The notes under the pieces are model-generated. The model searched no databases. It was not told the origin of the DNA and saw only the letters and a list, made by a program, of their open reading frames with translations. The translations under genes and the position numbers were made by a program. DNA of 6,047 nt from Acetobacteraceae bacterium (GTDB lineage Bacteria; Pseudomonadota; Alphaproteobacteria; Acetobacterales; Acetobacteraceae), in assembly GCA_947462945.1 (NCBI GenBank), contig CANHTE010000100.1, positions 1-6,047 on the forward strand, read 5' to 3'. Positions 1-5,359 of the stretch are shown piece after piece (within the stretch, counting starts at the first letter, position 1; each line of letters starts with the position of its first letter).

Positions 1-473
1 AGCCGCTCCATTTCGCGCTGGATCGTCACCACCATGGCGCGCTCCACCCGCTCCCGCGTGCCGGCGACCATCATCGCACCGGTGCCGGCCGCCGTGCTGG
101 CGTGCCATTCGCGCATGCCGGCCACAAAGACCGAAGCCATGGGGTGGGCCGGATGGTCGCCCTGGGCGCGATAAAGATCATCCAGGCTGCCGCCGCGCCA
201 GAAGCGGTCCTCCAATTCATCGGCTTCGCGCTTGGCGCGCTTCAGCGCGGTGAATTTCTCGAAGGCGATAGCCCAGACATAGATGCTCGCCAGCATGAGC
301 GCGATCATCACCGCCTTGACCACCCAATCCGCCTGCAAGAACAAGCCTGTGAGCGAGAGGTCATGCGCGGCGGCCGGCAAGGGTGTGGCGCTCACCCCCT
401 GGGCAAGCGCGTCCAGCGGCATGCCGAGGGCGAGAAACGGAAGGGCGAGCGCTGCGGCGGAAAAGAGTTTCAA
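1..473 (-). CDS. tolQ: Tol-Pal system proton channel subunit TolQ, N-terminal part (cut by window edge)
   Basis: TolQ is an inner-membrane subunit of the proton-driven TolQR motor, which energises TolA and Pal during cell division and for outer-membrane integrity. The 157 visible residues show a hydrophobic, signal-like N-terminus (about 3-25), the segment LTGLFLQADWVVKAVMIALM (41-60) leading into transmembrane helix 1 (about 51-71), then a charged cytoplasmic region rich in Lys/Arg/Glu. The later transmembrane helices lie outside the window. I chose the TTG start at 473-471 because GGAGG sits 9 nt upstream and because it overlaps the ybgC stop by 4 nt (TTGA). The next in-frame ATG, at 422, has no ribosome binding site and would remove most of the hydrophobic leader. 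ExbB is homologous, but the position just after ybgC favours TolQ. Confidence 0.9.
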   Translation of the reverse strand, partial: MKLFSAAALALPFLALGMPLDALAQGVSATPLPAAAHDLSLTGLFLQADWVVKAVMIALMLASIYVWAIAFEKFTALKRAKREADELEDRFWRGGSLDDLYRAQGDHPAHPMASVFVAGMREWHASTAAGTGAMMVAGTRERVERAMVVTIQREMER

Positions 474-919
474 GGGGCCATGCCTCCGGGCATCAACGAA
501 GCTTCGGTCGAGATCCGGGCGCGGAGCGCGCCCAGCCAGGGTTCGGGCAGCCGCCTCGGGGCCAGGCTTGCCGCATCCACGCAGGCGAGCGTCACCTCAA
601 GCACGGCCAGTTTCTCCTCACCCCGGAACACCTCCTGCACCAGCAGGAGGCTCGCGGATGCGCGCTGAATTCGGGTGGTGACCACCACCTCGTCATCGAG
701 TCGCGCGGGGCGTGCATACTCCACGGTGGCGCGTCGCACCACCAGGAAGCAACCATGCAGGCGCTGCATCTCGGAATGGGGAAGGCCCATGTCCCGCAGG
801 GCTTCCGTGCGGGCGCGCTCGGCCCAGCGCAGGTAATTGGCGTGATAGACGACGCCGCCGGCATCCGTATCCTCGAAATAGACGCGCAAGGTCAGGCGGT
901 GTTGGTAACCCTTTGTCAT
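470..919 (-). CDS. ybgC: YbgC-type acyl-CoA thioesterase of the Tol-Pal operon
   Basis: This is a 149-residue single-domain hotdog-fold thioesterase of the 4-hydroxybenzoyl-CoA thioesterase family; family members hydrolyse acyl-CoA thioesters in the cytoplasm. The signature [20 protein letters not shown] (16-35) is intact, and Asp19 just before AGG is the expected catalytic residue by family comparison. The motif [12 protein letters not shown] (67-78) is also typical. The length fits the family (about 130-150). The ATG at 919 overlaps the ruvB stop as ATGA and has GGAG 8 nt upstream. A longer reading frame to 988 would only add residues encoded inside ruvB. The gene is placed directly before tolQ, as in many proteobacterial tol-pal operons; its exact role in that system is not settled. 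Confidence 0.96.
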   Translation of the reverse strand: MTKGYQHRLTLRVYFEDTDAGGVVYHANYLRWAERARTEALRDMGLPHSEMQRLHGCFLVVRRATVEYARPARLDDEVVVTTRIQRASASLLLVQEVFRGEEKLAVLEVTLACVDAASLAPRRLPEPWLGALRARISTEASLMPGGMAP

Positions 920-1947
920 GCGGGGGGCTCCAGCAAATCGGGCTGGATCAGGCTGCCGGCCGGCGGGGTCATGCCCAGATGCCGCCAACCGGGCTCACCC
1001 AGCATGCGGCCGCGCGGCGTACGCAGCACCAGCCCCTCCTGGATCAGGAAGGGCTCCACCACATCCTCCAGCGTATCGCGGCTCTCCGAGAGGGCGGCGG
1101 CCAGCGTTTCCACCCCGACCGGCCCGCCTTGATGATGCTCGGCGATGCGGCGGAGGTAGCGGCGGTCCATCGCGTCCAGCCCCTTGGCGTCCACCTCCAG
1201 CCGTTCCAACGCCAGATTGGCCATGGCGCGGTCCGCCACGCGCCCCTCCACCACCGCGAAATCCCGTACCCGCCGCAGCAGCCGCCCGGCAATGCGCGGC
1301 GTCCCGCGGGAGCGATTGGCGATCTCGGTCGCGCCCTCCTCAGATAGGGCAAAGGCCAGCTTCTCCGCACCACGCCGGACGATGCGGAACAATTCTTCCG
1401 GCGTGTAGAGGTTCAGCCGCAGCGGAATCCCGAAGCGGTCCCGCAGGGGCGTGGACAGCAACCCAGAGCGCGTGGTGGCGCCCACCAATGTGAAGGGCGG
1501 CAGGTCAATCCGCACGGTCCGCGCCGCCGGCCCCTCCCCGATGATGAGGTCCAGCTGGAAATCCTCCATCGCGGGGTAGAGGGTCTCCTCGATGGCGGGT
1601 TGCAGGCGGTGGATTTCATCCACGAACAGCACGTCGCGCGGCTGCAAATTCGTCAGGATCGCCGCCAGATCGCCGGCCCGCTGCAACACGGGGCCGGAGG
1701 TTGCGCGGAAACCCACCCCCATTTCGCGCGCCACGATCTGCGCAAGCGTGGTCTTGCCCAGGCCGGGCGGGCCATGCAGCAAGACATGGTCCAGCGCCTC
1801 GCCGCGCGCGGAGGCAGCCTGGATGAAGACGGAGAGGTTTTCGCGCAGCAACTTCTGGCCGGTAAAGTCGGAAAGCAGTTGCGGGCGGAGGGAAACCTCG
1901 CCGGCATCTTCCTCCTGGCGCTCGCGGCCTGTCAGGCGTTCAGACAC
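916..1947 (-). CDS. ruvB: Holliday junction branch migration ATPase RuvB
   Basis: RuvB is the AAA+ hexameric motor that drives branch migration of Holliday junctions held by RuvA. With the GTG start it has 343 residues, normal for the family. Visible motifs are Walker [10 protein letters not shown] (59-67), Walker B LFVDEIH (107-113), the hairpin region involved in RuvA contact (about 125-150), sensor 1 GATTRSG (156-162), the arginine-finger region RDRFG (169-173), sensor 2 [14 protein letters not shown] (216-229), and a C-terminal winged helix ending in RTPRGR (309-314). The start is not trivial. GTG 1947 gives a family-like N-terminus ([15 protein letters not shown]) with AAGGGG 9 nt upstream, but that ribosome site lies inside a repeat hairpin. 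A TTG at 1968 would add seven repeat-encoded residues and has a poor ribosome site. The gene ends in an ATGA overlap with ybgC. Confidence 0.97.
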   Translation of the reverse strand: MSERLTGRERQEEDAGEVSLRPQLLSDFTGQKLLRENLSVFIQAASARGEALDHVLLHGPPGLGKTTLAQIVAREMGVGFRATSGPVLQRAGDLAAILTNLQPRDVLFVDEIHRLQPAIEETLYPAMEDFQLDLIIGEGPAARTVRIDLPPFTLVGATTRSGLLSTPLRDRFGIPLRLNLYTPEELFRIVRRGAEKLAFALSEEGATEIANRSRGTPRIAGRLLRRVRDFAVVEGRVADRAMANLALERLEVDAKGLDAMDRRYLRRIAEHHQGGPVGVETLAAALSESRDTLEDVVEPFLIQEGLVLRTPRGRMLGEPGWRHLGMTPPAGSLIQPDLLEPPA

Positions 1948-2035
1948 GGGGCGCCGCCCCTTGGACAAGCATCAACGCAAGGGGCGCCGCCCCTTGGACC
2001 CCGGCAAAGGACATGTCCTTTGCAATCCTGTTCAT
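1940..2035 (-). CDS. possible 31-residue repeat-encoded mini-ORF linking ruvA and ruvB
   Basis: This short frame starts with ATG inside the ruvA stop (ATGA at 2035-2032) and ends with a TGA that lies 3 nt inside ruvB, overlapping its GTG start region by 8 nt. It encodes 31 residues in which VQGAAP occurs twice, because the 19-bp DNA repeat is read twice in the same phase. It has no recognisable domain, and its composition follows from the GC-rich repeat. If translated, its likely purpose would be to carry ribosomes across the insert to the ruvB start rather than to make a functional peptide. Translation is an inference from the overlaps only. It may equally be a chance open frame. Confidence 0.3.
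   Translation of the reverse strand: MNRIAKDMSFAGVQGAAPLALMLVQGAAPRV
1948..1999. repeat. 19-bp direct repeat pair with GC hairpins in the ruvA-ruvB spacer
   Basis: The string GGGGCGCCGCCCCTTGGAC occurs twice, at 1948-1966 and 1981-1999, with 14 bp between the copies. Each copy contains the inverted pair GGGGC/GCCCC around a 3-nt loop. In the second copy the stem extends to 8 bp (CAAGGGGC at 1978-1985 against GCCCCTTG at 1989-1996). The first copy abuts the ruvB GTG on the minus strand and supplies the only Shine-Dalgarno-like AAGGGG, which the hairpin would hide. The 84-bp spacer contrasts with the overlaps elsewhere in the operon. Confidence 0.9.
2004..2023. repeat. perfect 20-bp palindrome 3' of ruvA
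   Basis: GCAAAGGACATGTCCTTTGC reads identically on both strands and lies 8 bp after the ruvA stop codon in the transcribed direction. As RNA it could form a stem, but a perfect palindrome leaves no loop and there is no U-tract, so it does not look like an intrinsic terminator. A protein-binding site or part of the composite spacer element together with the adjacent GC hairpins are both possible. Confidence 0.85.
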
Positions 2036-2649
2036 CGGGCCGATTCCCTGAGGGCGAGCGTCAGCAGGCCGTTCAGGTCGAAGCCGGGGGCGAGTTGTGC
2101 CTTGGCGCGGGCGACGGCGCGCTCAGCCTCGGGGCGCTTCAGGCCGAGGTTCAGCAGGGCACTGACCGCATCCGCCTCCGGGCTGTCAGGCGCCACGGGG
2201 GCCAGCACCACACCGCCGCCATCCTCCTCCGGCGTGGCGCGGCCCACGGCCCATTTCTGCATGGCCGGCTCGTCGATCACGCGGTTCGCGGTGGCCGCGC
2301 CCAGGCCCTTCACCTCGGAGAGCTTCTTGCGCTCCTTCGCCGCAATCGCGCGGGCCAGTTGCTCGGGTGAGAGGCCCGAGAGCACCAGCAGCGCCTTTTG
2401 CGGGCCAACGGTCTTCACCTCGATCAGCGCGCGAAACGCCTCGCGCTCCGCCGCATCCAGGAAGCCGTAGAGCGTGATCGCATCCTGGCTGACACGGGTT
2501 TCCACCAGCAGCTTCTGCACCCCATCCCGCGCCGTCATCCGGTCCAGCGTCTTGCGCGAGCAAGCAACCAGATAGCCCACGCCATTCACATCCAGCACGC
2601 AGGCGCCATCGGCGACGCTCTCCACCCGGCCGGTGAGCATGGCGATCAT
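2032..2649 (-). CDS. ruvA: Holliday junction branch migration complex DNA-binding subunit RuvA
   Basis: RuvA forms tetramers that bind and open the Holliday junction and recruit RuvB. The 205 residues fit the family. The N-terminal OB-fold domain (about 1-64) starts MIAMLTGRVES and contains NGVGYLV (22-28) and the typical ITLYGF (58-63). The helix-hairpin-helix domain (about 65-135) follows, then a Gly/Glu/Pro-rich linker (about 136-157) and the small RuvB-contacting domain III (about 158-203) with ALLNLGLKRPEAERAV. Both helix-hairpin-helix motifs are atypical. The first reads KTVGPQKAL where GVGPKxAL is usual, and the second reads GLGAATANRVI followed by DEPAMQKW instead of the usual E(L/M)KD(K/R). 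The ATG at 2649 is chosen by family N-terminus and by its ATGA overlap with the upstream mini-ORF. A frame extension to 2847 merely reads through repeats and ruvC. Confidence 0.95.
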   Translation of the reverse strand: MIAMLTGRVESVADGACVLDVNGVGYLVACSRKTLDRMTARDGVQKLLVETRVSQDAITLYGFLDAAEREAFRALIEVKTVGPQKALLVLSGLSPEQLARAIAAKERKKLSEVKGLGAATANRVIDEPAMQKWAVGRATPEEDGGGVVLAPVAPDSPEADAVSALLNLGLKRPEAERAVARAKAQLAPGFDLNGLLTLALRESAR

Positions 2650-2765
2650 GCCTGCCCCCGATGCCTGGAGGCGCCCTTGCGCCGGAAGGCTGAATCGGTG
2701 GCACTCATGCCCCCCCGATGCCTGGAGGCGCCCTTGCGCCGAAAGGCTGAATCGGCGGCACTCAT
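2646..2765 (-). CDS. possible 39-residue repeat-encoded mini-ORF linking ruvC and ruvA
   Basis: The frame begins with ATG inside the ruvC stop (ATGA at 2765-2762) and ends with TGA inside the ruvA start (ATGA at 2649-2646). It therefore spans the whole insert and overlaps both neighbours by 4 nt. It encodes two nearly identical blocks, 19 codons then 20, each containing DSAFRRKGASRHRG, with one Ala/Thr difference. The peptide is strongly basic and has no recognised domain. The exact fit between both genes suggests that it preserves translational coupling. It could also be a by-product of inserting units of 57 bp, a multiple of three. No protein evidence is available from sequence alone. Confidence 0.4.
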   Translation of the reverse strand: MSAADSAFRRKGASRHRGGMSATDSAFRRKGASRHRGQA

Positions 2766-2767
2766 GC
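2655..2767. repeat. two tandem copies of a 57-bp palindromic unit between ruvC and ruvA
   Basis: Units at 2655-2710 and 2712-2767 match over 56 bp with two differences (at 2685/2742 and 2699/2756), a period of 57 bp. Each unit contains a 41-nt nested inverted repeat (2658-2698 and 2715-2755). Its arms are CCGAT/ATCGG outside, GCCT/AGGC in the middle and GGCGC/GCGCC inside around a CCTT loop. The middle and inner stems are separated by a small GGA/GGA or GGA/GAA internal loop, and TGA is bulged next to the outer stem. This is the architecture of REP-like or MITE-like palindromic elements. The two changes fall in the internal loop and outside the stems, so pairing is conserved. Confidence 0.92.
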
Positions 2768-3274
2768 CTGTGCCAATCTGGCCAGCAGCTGGCGCGTGCC
2801 GCGATGATGCGCATGGCAAATGGCAATGGCCAGCGCATCCGCCGCATCGGCGCGCTTCAGCACGGCGCCGGGCAGCAGGCGCTTCACCATGTCCTGCACC
2901 TGAATTTTATCGGCATGGCCGGTGCCCACCACGGCGCGCTTCACTTCCATCGCCTGGTATTTTGCGACCGGCAGCCCGGCCAACGCCGGCGCCAGCAGCG
3001 CCACGCCGCGCGCCTGGCCCAGCTTCAGCGCCGCCGCCGGGTTCTTGTTCACATAGGTGTGCTCAACCGCAGCCTCATCGGGCTGCCACTCGCCAATCAG
3101 GTGCGAAAGCCCATTATGAATGAGCACCAGCCGGGCCGAGAGTTCATCGCCCGCCAGCGTGCTGATGGCGCCCGCCGCGATGTAGCGCAGATGCGAGCCC
3201 GCGCTCTCGATCAGCCCCCAGCCCGTATGGGTCAGGCCGGGATCAATCCCGAGGATGCGGGTGGCGCGCTGCAA
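2762..3274 (-). CDS. ruvC: crossover junction endodeoxyribonuclease RuvC
   Basis: RuvC is the dimeric Holliday-junction resolvase that makes paired nicks on the junction presented by RuvAB. The 170 residues contain the opening ILGIDPGLTHTGWG (7-20) with Asp11, the central VEHTYVNKNP with Glu71, and the C-terminal ADAADALAIA with Asp143 and Asp146. These four residues match the family's RNase H-like metal-binding tetrad, so the enzyme should be active. The start is TTG at 3274, one nucleotide after the yebC stop. No other start codon lies in frame nearby and no clear Shine-Dalgarno is visible, so its translation probably depends on coupling to yebC. The stop overlaps the start of the repeat-encoded mini-ORF. 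Confidence 0.97.
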   Translation of the reverse strand: MQRATRILGIDPGLTHTGWGLIESAGSHLRYIAAGAISTLAGDELSARLVLIHNGLSHLIGEWQPDEAAVEHTYVNKNPAAALKLGQARGVALLAPALAGLPVAKYQAMEVKRAVVGTGHADKIQVQDMVKRLLPGAVLKRADAADALAIAICHAHHRGTRQLLARLAQA

Positions 3275-3275
3275 G

Positions 3276-4019
3276 CTAGCCGGAGAGCTTCGCCAGCACG
3301 GCGTCGCTCACCTCGAAATTGGCATAGACCTGTTGCACATCGTCGTGATCATCCAGCTGGTCCACGAATTTCAGCACCACCGCCGCGGCATCTTCATCGA
3401 GTTCCACGGTCAAATTGGGCTTCCATTCCAGCCGCGCGGCCTGGGCCTCGCCGAAGCGGGTTTCCAGCGCGTCCCGCACGGTGTTGAGGTCTTCCGGCAG
3501 GGTCAGCACCTCATGGCCTTCGGCGTTGCTGCTGACATCCTGGGCGCCGGCTTCGATCGCGGCTTCCAGCACGGTGTCGGCATCTGCGACATTTGCGCCG
3601 AAGCGCAGGGCGCCGACGCGGTCGAACTGGAAGGCCACCGTCTCGCCCATGGCGCCGCCGGCCTTGCTGAACATGGAGCGCAAATCGCTGGCCGTGCGGT
3701 TGCGGTTGTCGGTCAGCGCCTCGATGATGATGGCCACCCCGCCCGGGCCACGCCCCTCATAGCGGATTTCGGCATAATCCTCGCCCGAGCCTGCGCCCTG
3801 GGCCTTCTTGATGGCGCGGTCCACCACATCCTTGGTCATGTTCGCCAGCCGCGCCGCGACCAGTGCGGCGCGCAGGCGAGGGTTATGGTTCGGGTCGGGC
3901 AGGCCCTGCTTGGCTGCCACGGTGATTTCGCGCCCGATCTTGGCGAAGGCCCGGGCGCGTTTGGCGTCCTGCCCGCCCTTGCGGTGCATGATGTTCTTGA
4001 ACTGCGAATGGCCAGCCAT
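3276..4019 (-). CDS. yebC: YebC/PmpR/TACO1 family protein
   Basis: This 247-residue protein has the family hallmarks [20 protein letters not shown] (1-20), [19 protein letters not shown] (87-105), the [13 protein letters not shown] segment (120-132) and [16 protein letters not shown] (219-234). Older literature treats members as transcriptional regulators. Work on YebC and mitochondrial TACO1 points to a role in relieving ribosome stalling on difficult sequences such as polyproline; which role applies here cannot be read from sequence. The ATG at 4019 gives the conserved N-terminus, and a longer frame to 4115 is not family-like. Only a weak GAAG ribosome site precedes it. It is the first gene of the operon with ruvCAB, a common arrangement. 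It also shares the window with a polyproline-rich secreted protein at 4985-5284. Confidence 0.96.
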   Translation of the reverse strand: MAGHSQFKNIMHRKGGQDAKRARAFAKIGREITVAAKQGLPDPNHNPRLRAALVAARLANMTKDVVDRAIKKAQGAGSGEDYAEIRYEGRGPGGVAIIIEALTDNRNRTASDLRSMFSKAGGAMGETVAFQFDRVGALRFGANVADADTVLEAAIEAGAQDVSSNAEGHEVLTLPEDLNTVRDALETRFGEAQAARLEWKPNLTVELDEDAAAVVLKFVDQLDDHDDVQQVYANFEVSDAVLAKLSG

Positions 4020-4080
4020 GATGACTTCAGAGATTGGTTGAAGAAAAGGGGTATAGCGCCCGGCGGCGGGTTTCGCCACC
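4020..4080. promoter_or_regulatory. divergent intergenic region, probable promoter of the yebC-ruvCAB-tol operon
   Basis: This 61-bp gap separates the leftward operon from the rightward flavoprotein gene and must hold at least one promoter if the operon starts here. On the minus strand TATACC (4055-4050) resembles a -10 box and would place the transcript start about 24 nt before yebC. A -35 match 17 bp upstream (TGGCGA) is poor. On the plus strand TATAGC (4052-4057) lies in the same spot, again with no good -35. These assignments are weak; the position is the main argument. Confidence 0.35.
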
Positions 4081-4701
4081 ATGCTGGCCATGAACCCACA
4101 TGCCGTCACCAGCATCGCCCAACTCGAATCCCTTTATGACCAGGTCATGGAGGTTGCACGCACCAAATCCACCGACCGGCTGGATGCGCCCACCCGCGCC
4201 TTCATCGCGGCCTCACCCTTTGTGTTGCTGGGCACCCAGGGGGCGCGCGGCAACCACATCACCCCGCGCGGCGATGCGCCCGGCTTTGTCGAAGTGCTGG
4301 ACGATCACCGCCTCATGCTGCCCGACCGCAAGGGCAATAATCGGCTGGATGGGCTGCGCGACATCATCGAGGATCACCGCGTCTCGCTGTTGTTCCTGGT
4401 CCCTGGCGTGAATGAGACGCTGCGGGTGCATGGCACCGCCACCATCTCGACCGATCCCGAATTGCGCGGCCGCTGCGTGGCACAGGGCAAGGTGCCGACC
4501 ACGGTGCTGATCATCGAGATTCGTGAGATCTTCATGCAATGCGCCAAGGCGCTGATGCGCTCCTCCCTCTGGCGCGGCGAGAAGCGGCCGGCGGAAGTGC
4601 AAACCATGGGGCAGCTCATCTCCGCCCATAAAAAGGGTGCGCTGGACCCCGTGGCCTATGATCAGGCAGCACCGGAGCGGCTGAAGGCCAATCTCTACTG
4701 A
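4081..4701 (+). CDS. PPOX-type FMN-binding flavoprotein, MSMEG_1061/DR2398-like
   Basis: The 206-residue protein belongs to the pyridoxamine 5'-phosphate oxidase-like split-barrel flavoproteins, by recognition closest to the MSMEG_1061/DR2398 subfamily. Members bind FMN or a related flavin, and their substrates are mostly unknown. Visible features are FVLLGTQG (47-54), [12 protein letters not shown] (61-72), [16 protein letters not shown] (80-95) in the likely flavin phosphate site, the strand LRVHGTATI (114-122), and the C-terminal [20 protein letters not shown] (145-164) typical of this subgroup. There is no signal peptide, so it should be cytoplasmic. An ATG at 4090 is an alternative start; neither start has a clear ribosome site. 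The gene diverges from yebC and seems monocistronic. True pyridoxal phosphate synthesis (PdxH) is unlikely given the motif set. Confidence 0.9.
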   Translation: MLAMNPHAVTSIAQLESLYDQVMEVARTKSTDRLDAPTRAFIAASPFVLLGTQGARGNHITPRGDAPGFVEVLDDHRLMLPDRKGNNRLDGLRDIIEDHRVSLLFLVPGVNETLRVHGTATISTDPELRGRCVAQGKVPTTVLIIEIREIFMQCAKALMRSSLWRGEKRPAEVQTMGQLISAHKKGALDPVAYDQAAPERLKANLY

Positions 4702-4984
4702 GGCCTCGTGCGGCTGACGCGTTCCGCCTGGAGGCGACGAAGTCAGACCCTCGGGTTTTCGGCCCAGGCGGCTGGCCATGCCCGATTTCATCCGTTTCTC
4801 CCCACCATGCGCGCTTCGCCGGTTTCAGCACCCGCGCCTGATGCGGTGCAGAGAGTCATCTTGCTCGCCGCGCCCAGTGTGAGCCAGAAATGGGGTCACG
4901 CCTCCGGACCCTGCCCTGGAGGGATTCCGCAGGCTGAGCGCTGATGAAATCCCTCGCATGCGGGAAGTCGGGGCCCGTAAGGGG
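4702..4984. other. intergenic stretch between convergent genes, no convincing gene
   Basis: These 283 bp separate the ends of the plus-strand flavoprotein gene and the minus-strand secreted-protein gene. Open frames exist on both strands but lack ribosome sites and family resemblance. Two points of structure are visible. GCCTGGAGGCG near 4727-4737 also occurs in each ruvC-ruvA repeat unit. The arms GAGGGATT (4919-4926) and AATCCCTC (4948-4955) could pair with a 21-nt loop downstream of the secreted-protein gene. Neither has a T-run, so I do not call a terminator. Confidence 0.5.
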
Positions 4985-5284
4985 CTACCAGTGGCGCCGG
5001 TAATGCCCGTGCCCGTGTCCGCCCCGCCCGTAGAAGGGGCGCGGTGCGTAATAGACCGGCGGCGCATAAAAGCGCGGCGGCGGCGGGGCAAAATACACCG
5101 GCGGGGGCGGCACGAAGACATGACGCGGCGGCGCGTAATAGACCGGCGGCGGCGGGGCGTAATAGACGCCAGGCTTATCCCAATACTGCGCCTGGGCATT
5201 CCCGGTGCCGAAGCTCAACAGCATCAGGCCCAGCATCGTGAGGCGTTTTGCGGTAGCGATTATCAACAGGGGAAACGGGCGCAT
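4985..5284 (-). CDS. small secreted Tyr/Pro-rich protein of unknown function
   Basis: The 99-residue product has a signal peptide: a basic stretch around TAKRL (11-15), a hydrophobic core LGLMLLSFG (18-26), and a likely signal peptidase I site after AQA (30-32). The mature part is low-complexity, built from Tyr-Tyr-Ala-Pro-Pro-like units with three runs of four prolines, and ends in a Gly/His/Arg tail (GRGGHGHGHYRRHW). No catalytic domain is visible. The ATG at 5284 is well supported by AAGGAGG 7 nt upstream. It shares PRFYAPP with the lipoprotein encoded just upstream on the same strand, 75 bp away, which suggests a related role at the cell surface or in the periplasm. Tyr/Pro-rich and His-rich tails could bind metal or cell-wall polymers, but this is speculation. 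Confidence 0.85.
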   Translation of the reverse strand: MRPFPLLIIATAKRLTMLGLMLLSFGTGNAQAQYWDKPGVYYAPPPPVYYAPPRHVFVPPPPVYFAPPPPRFYAPPVYYAPRPFYGRGGHGHGHYRRHW

Positions 5285-5359
5285 GATTGGGCCTCCTTCA
5301 GGGCTGACATGTAGCGCGCGGAGCATGGCGGAAGCATGGCGGCTTGATGGCCTTTATCG

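Larger units (their letters stand above)
2646..2770. repeat. 9-bp direct repeats flanking the tandem palindromic units (possible target-site duplication)
   Basis: TCATGCCTG occurs at 2646-2654 and again at 2762-2770, exactly bracketing the 107 bp that hold the repeat units. Seven bases of it (TCATGCC) recur between the units at 2705-2711. On the coding strand each flank reads CAGGCATGA. One carries the ruvC stop and the other the ruvA start. Deleting the units and one flank leaves a single CAGGCATGA in which ruvC stop and ruvA start overlap as ATGA. Confidence 0.7.

Noticed and set aside
1592..2470. Long plus-strand open frames opposite ruvB and ruvA (also 383-1132, 712-1347, 3255-4139)
   Set aside because: They mirror the codon bias of high-GC minus-strand genes, have no family resemblance and no suitable ribosome sites.
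2646..2770. Tandem repeats as a CRISPR array
   Set aside because: Only two adjacent units without unique spacers, and the unit is a nested palindrome that fits a REP-like element.
2032..2847. RuvA with a 66-residue N-terminal extension through the repeat units
   Set aside because: The family N-terminus begins at MIAMLTG, the extension is repeat-encoded and then runs inside ruvC, and the ATG at 2649 has the ATGA overlap.
4213..4791. Minus-strand frame opposite the flavoprotein gene
   Set aside because: The plus strand encodes a recognisable PPOX protein; the antisense frame is a composition shadow.
4919..4955. Inverted arms GAGGGATT/AATCCCTC as a terminator for the secreted-protein gene
   Set aside because: The loop is 21 nt and there is no T-tract, so pairing may be chance.
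5322..5342. Two copies of AGCATGGCGG in the spacer between the two small exported-protein genes
   Set aside because: Too short and low-complexity to distinguish from chance in GC-rich DNA.
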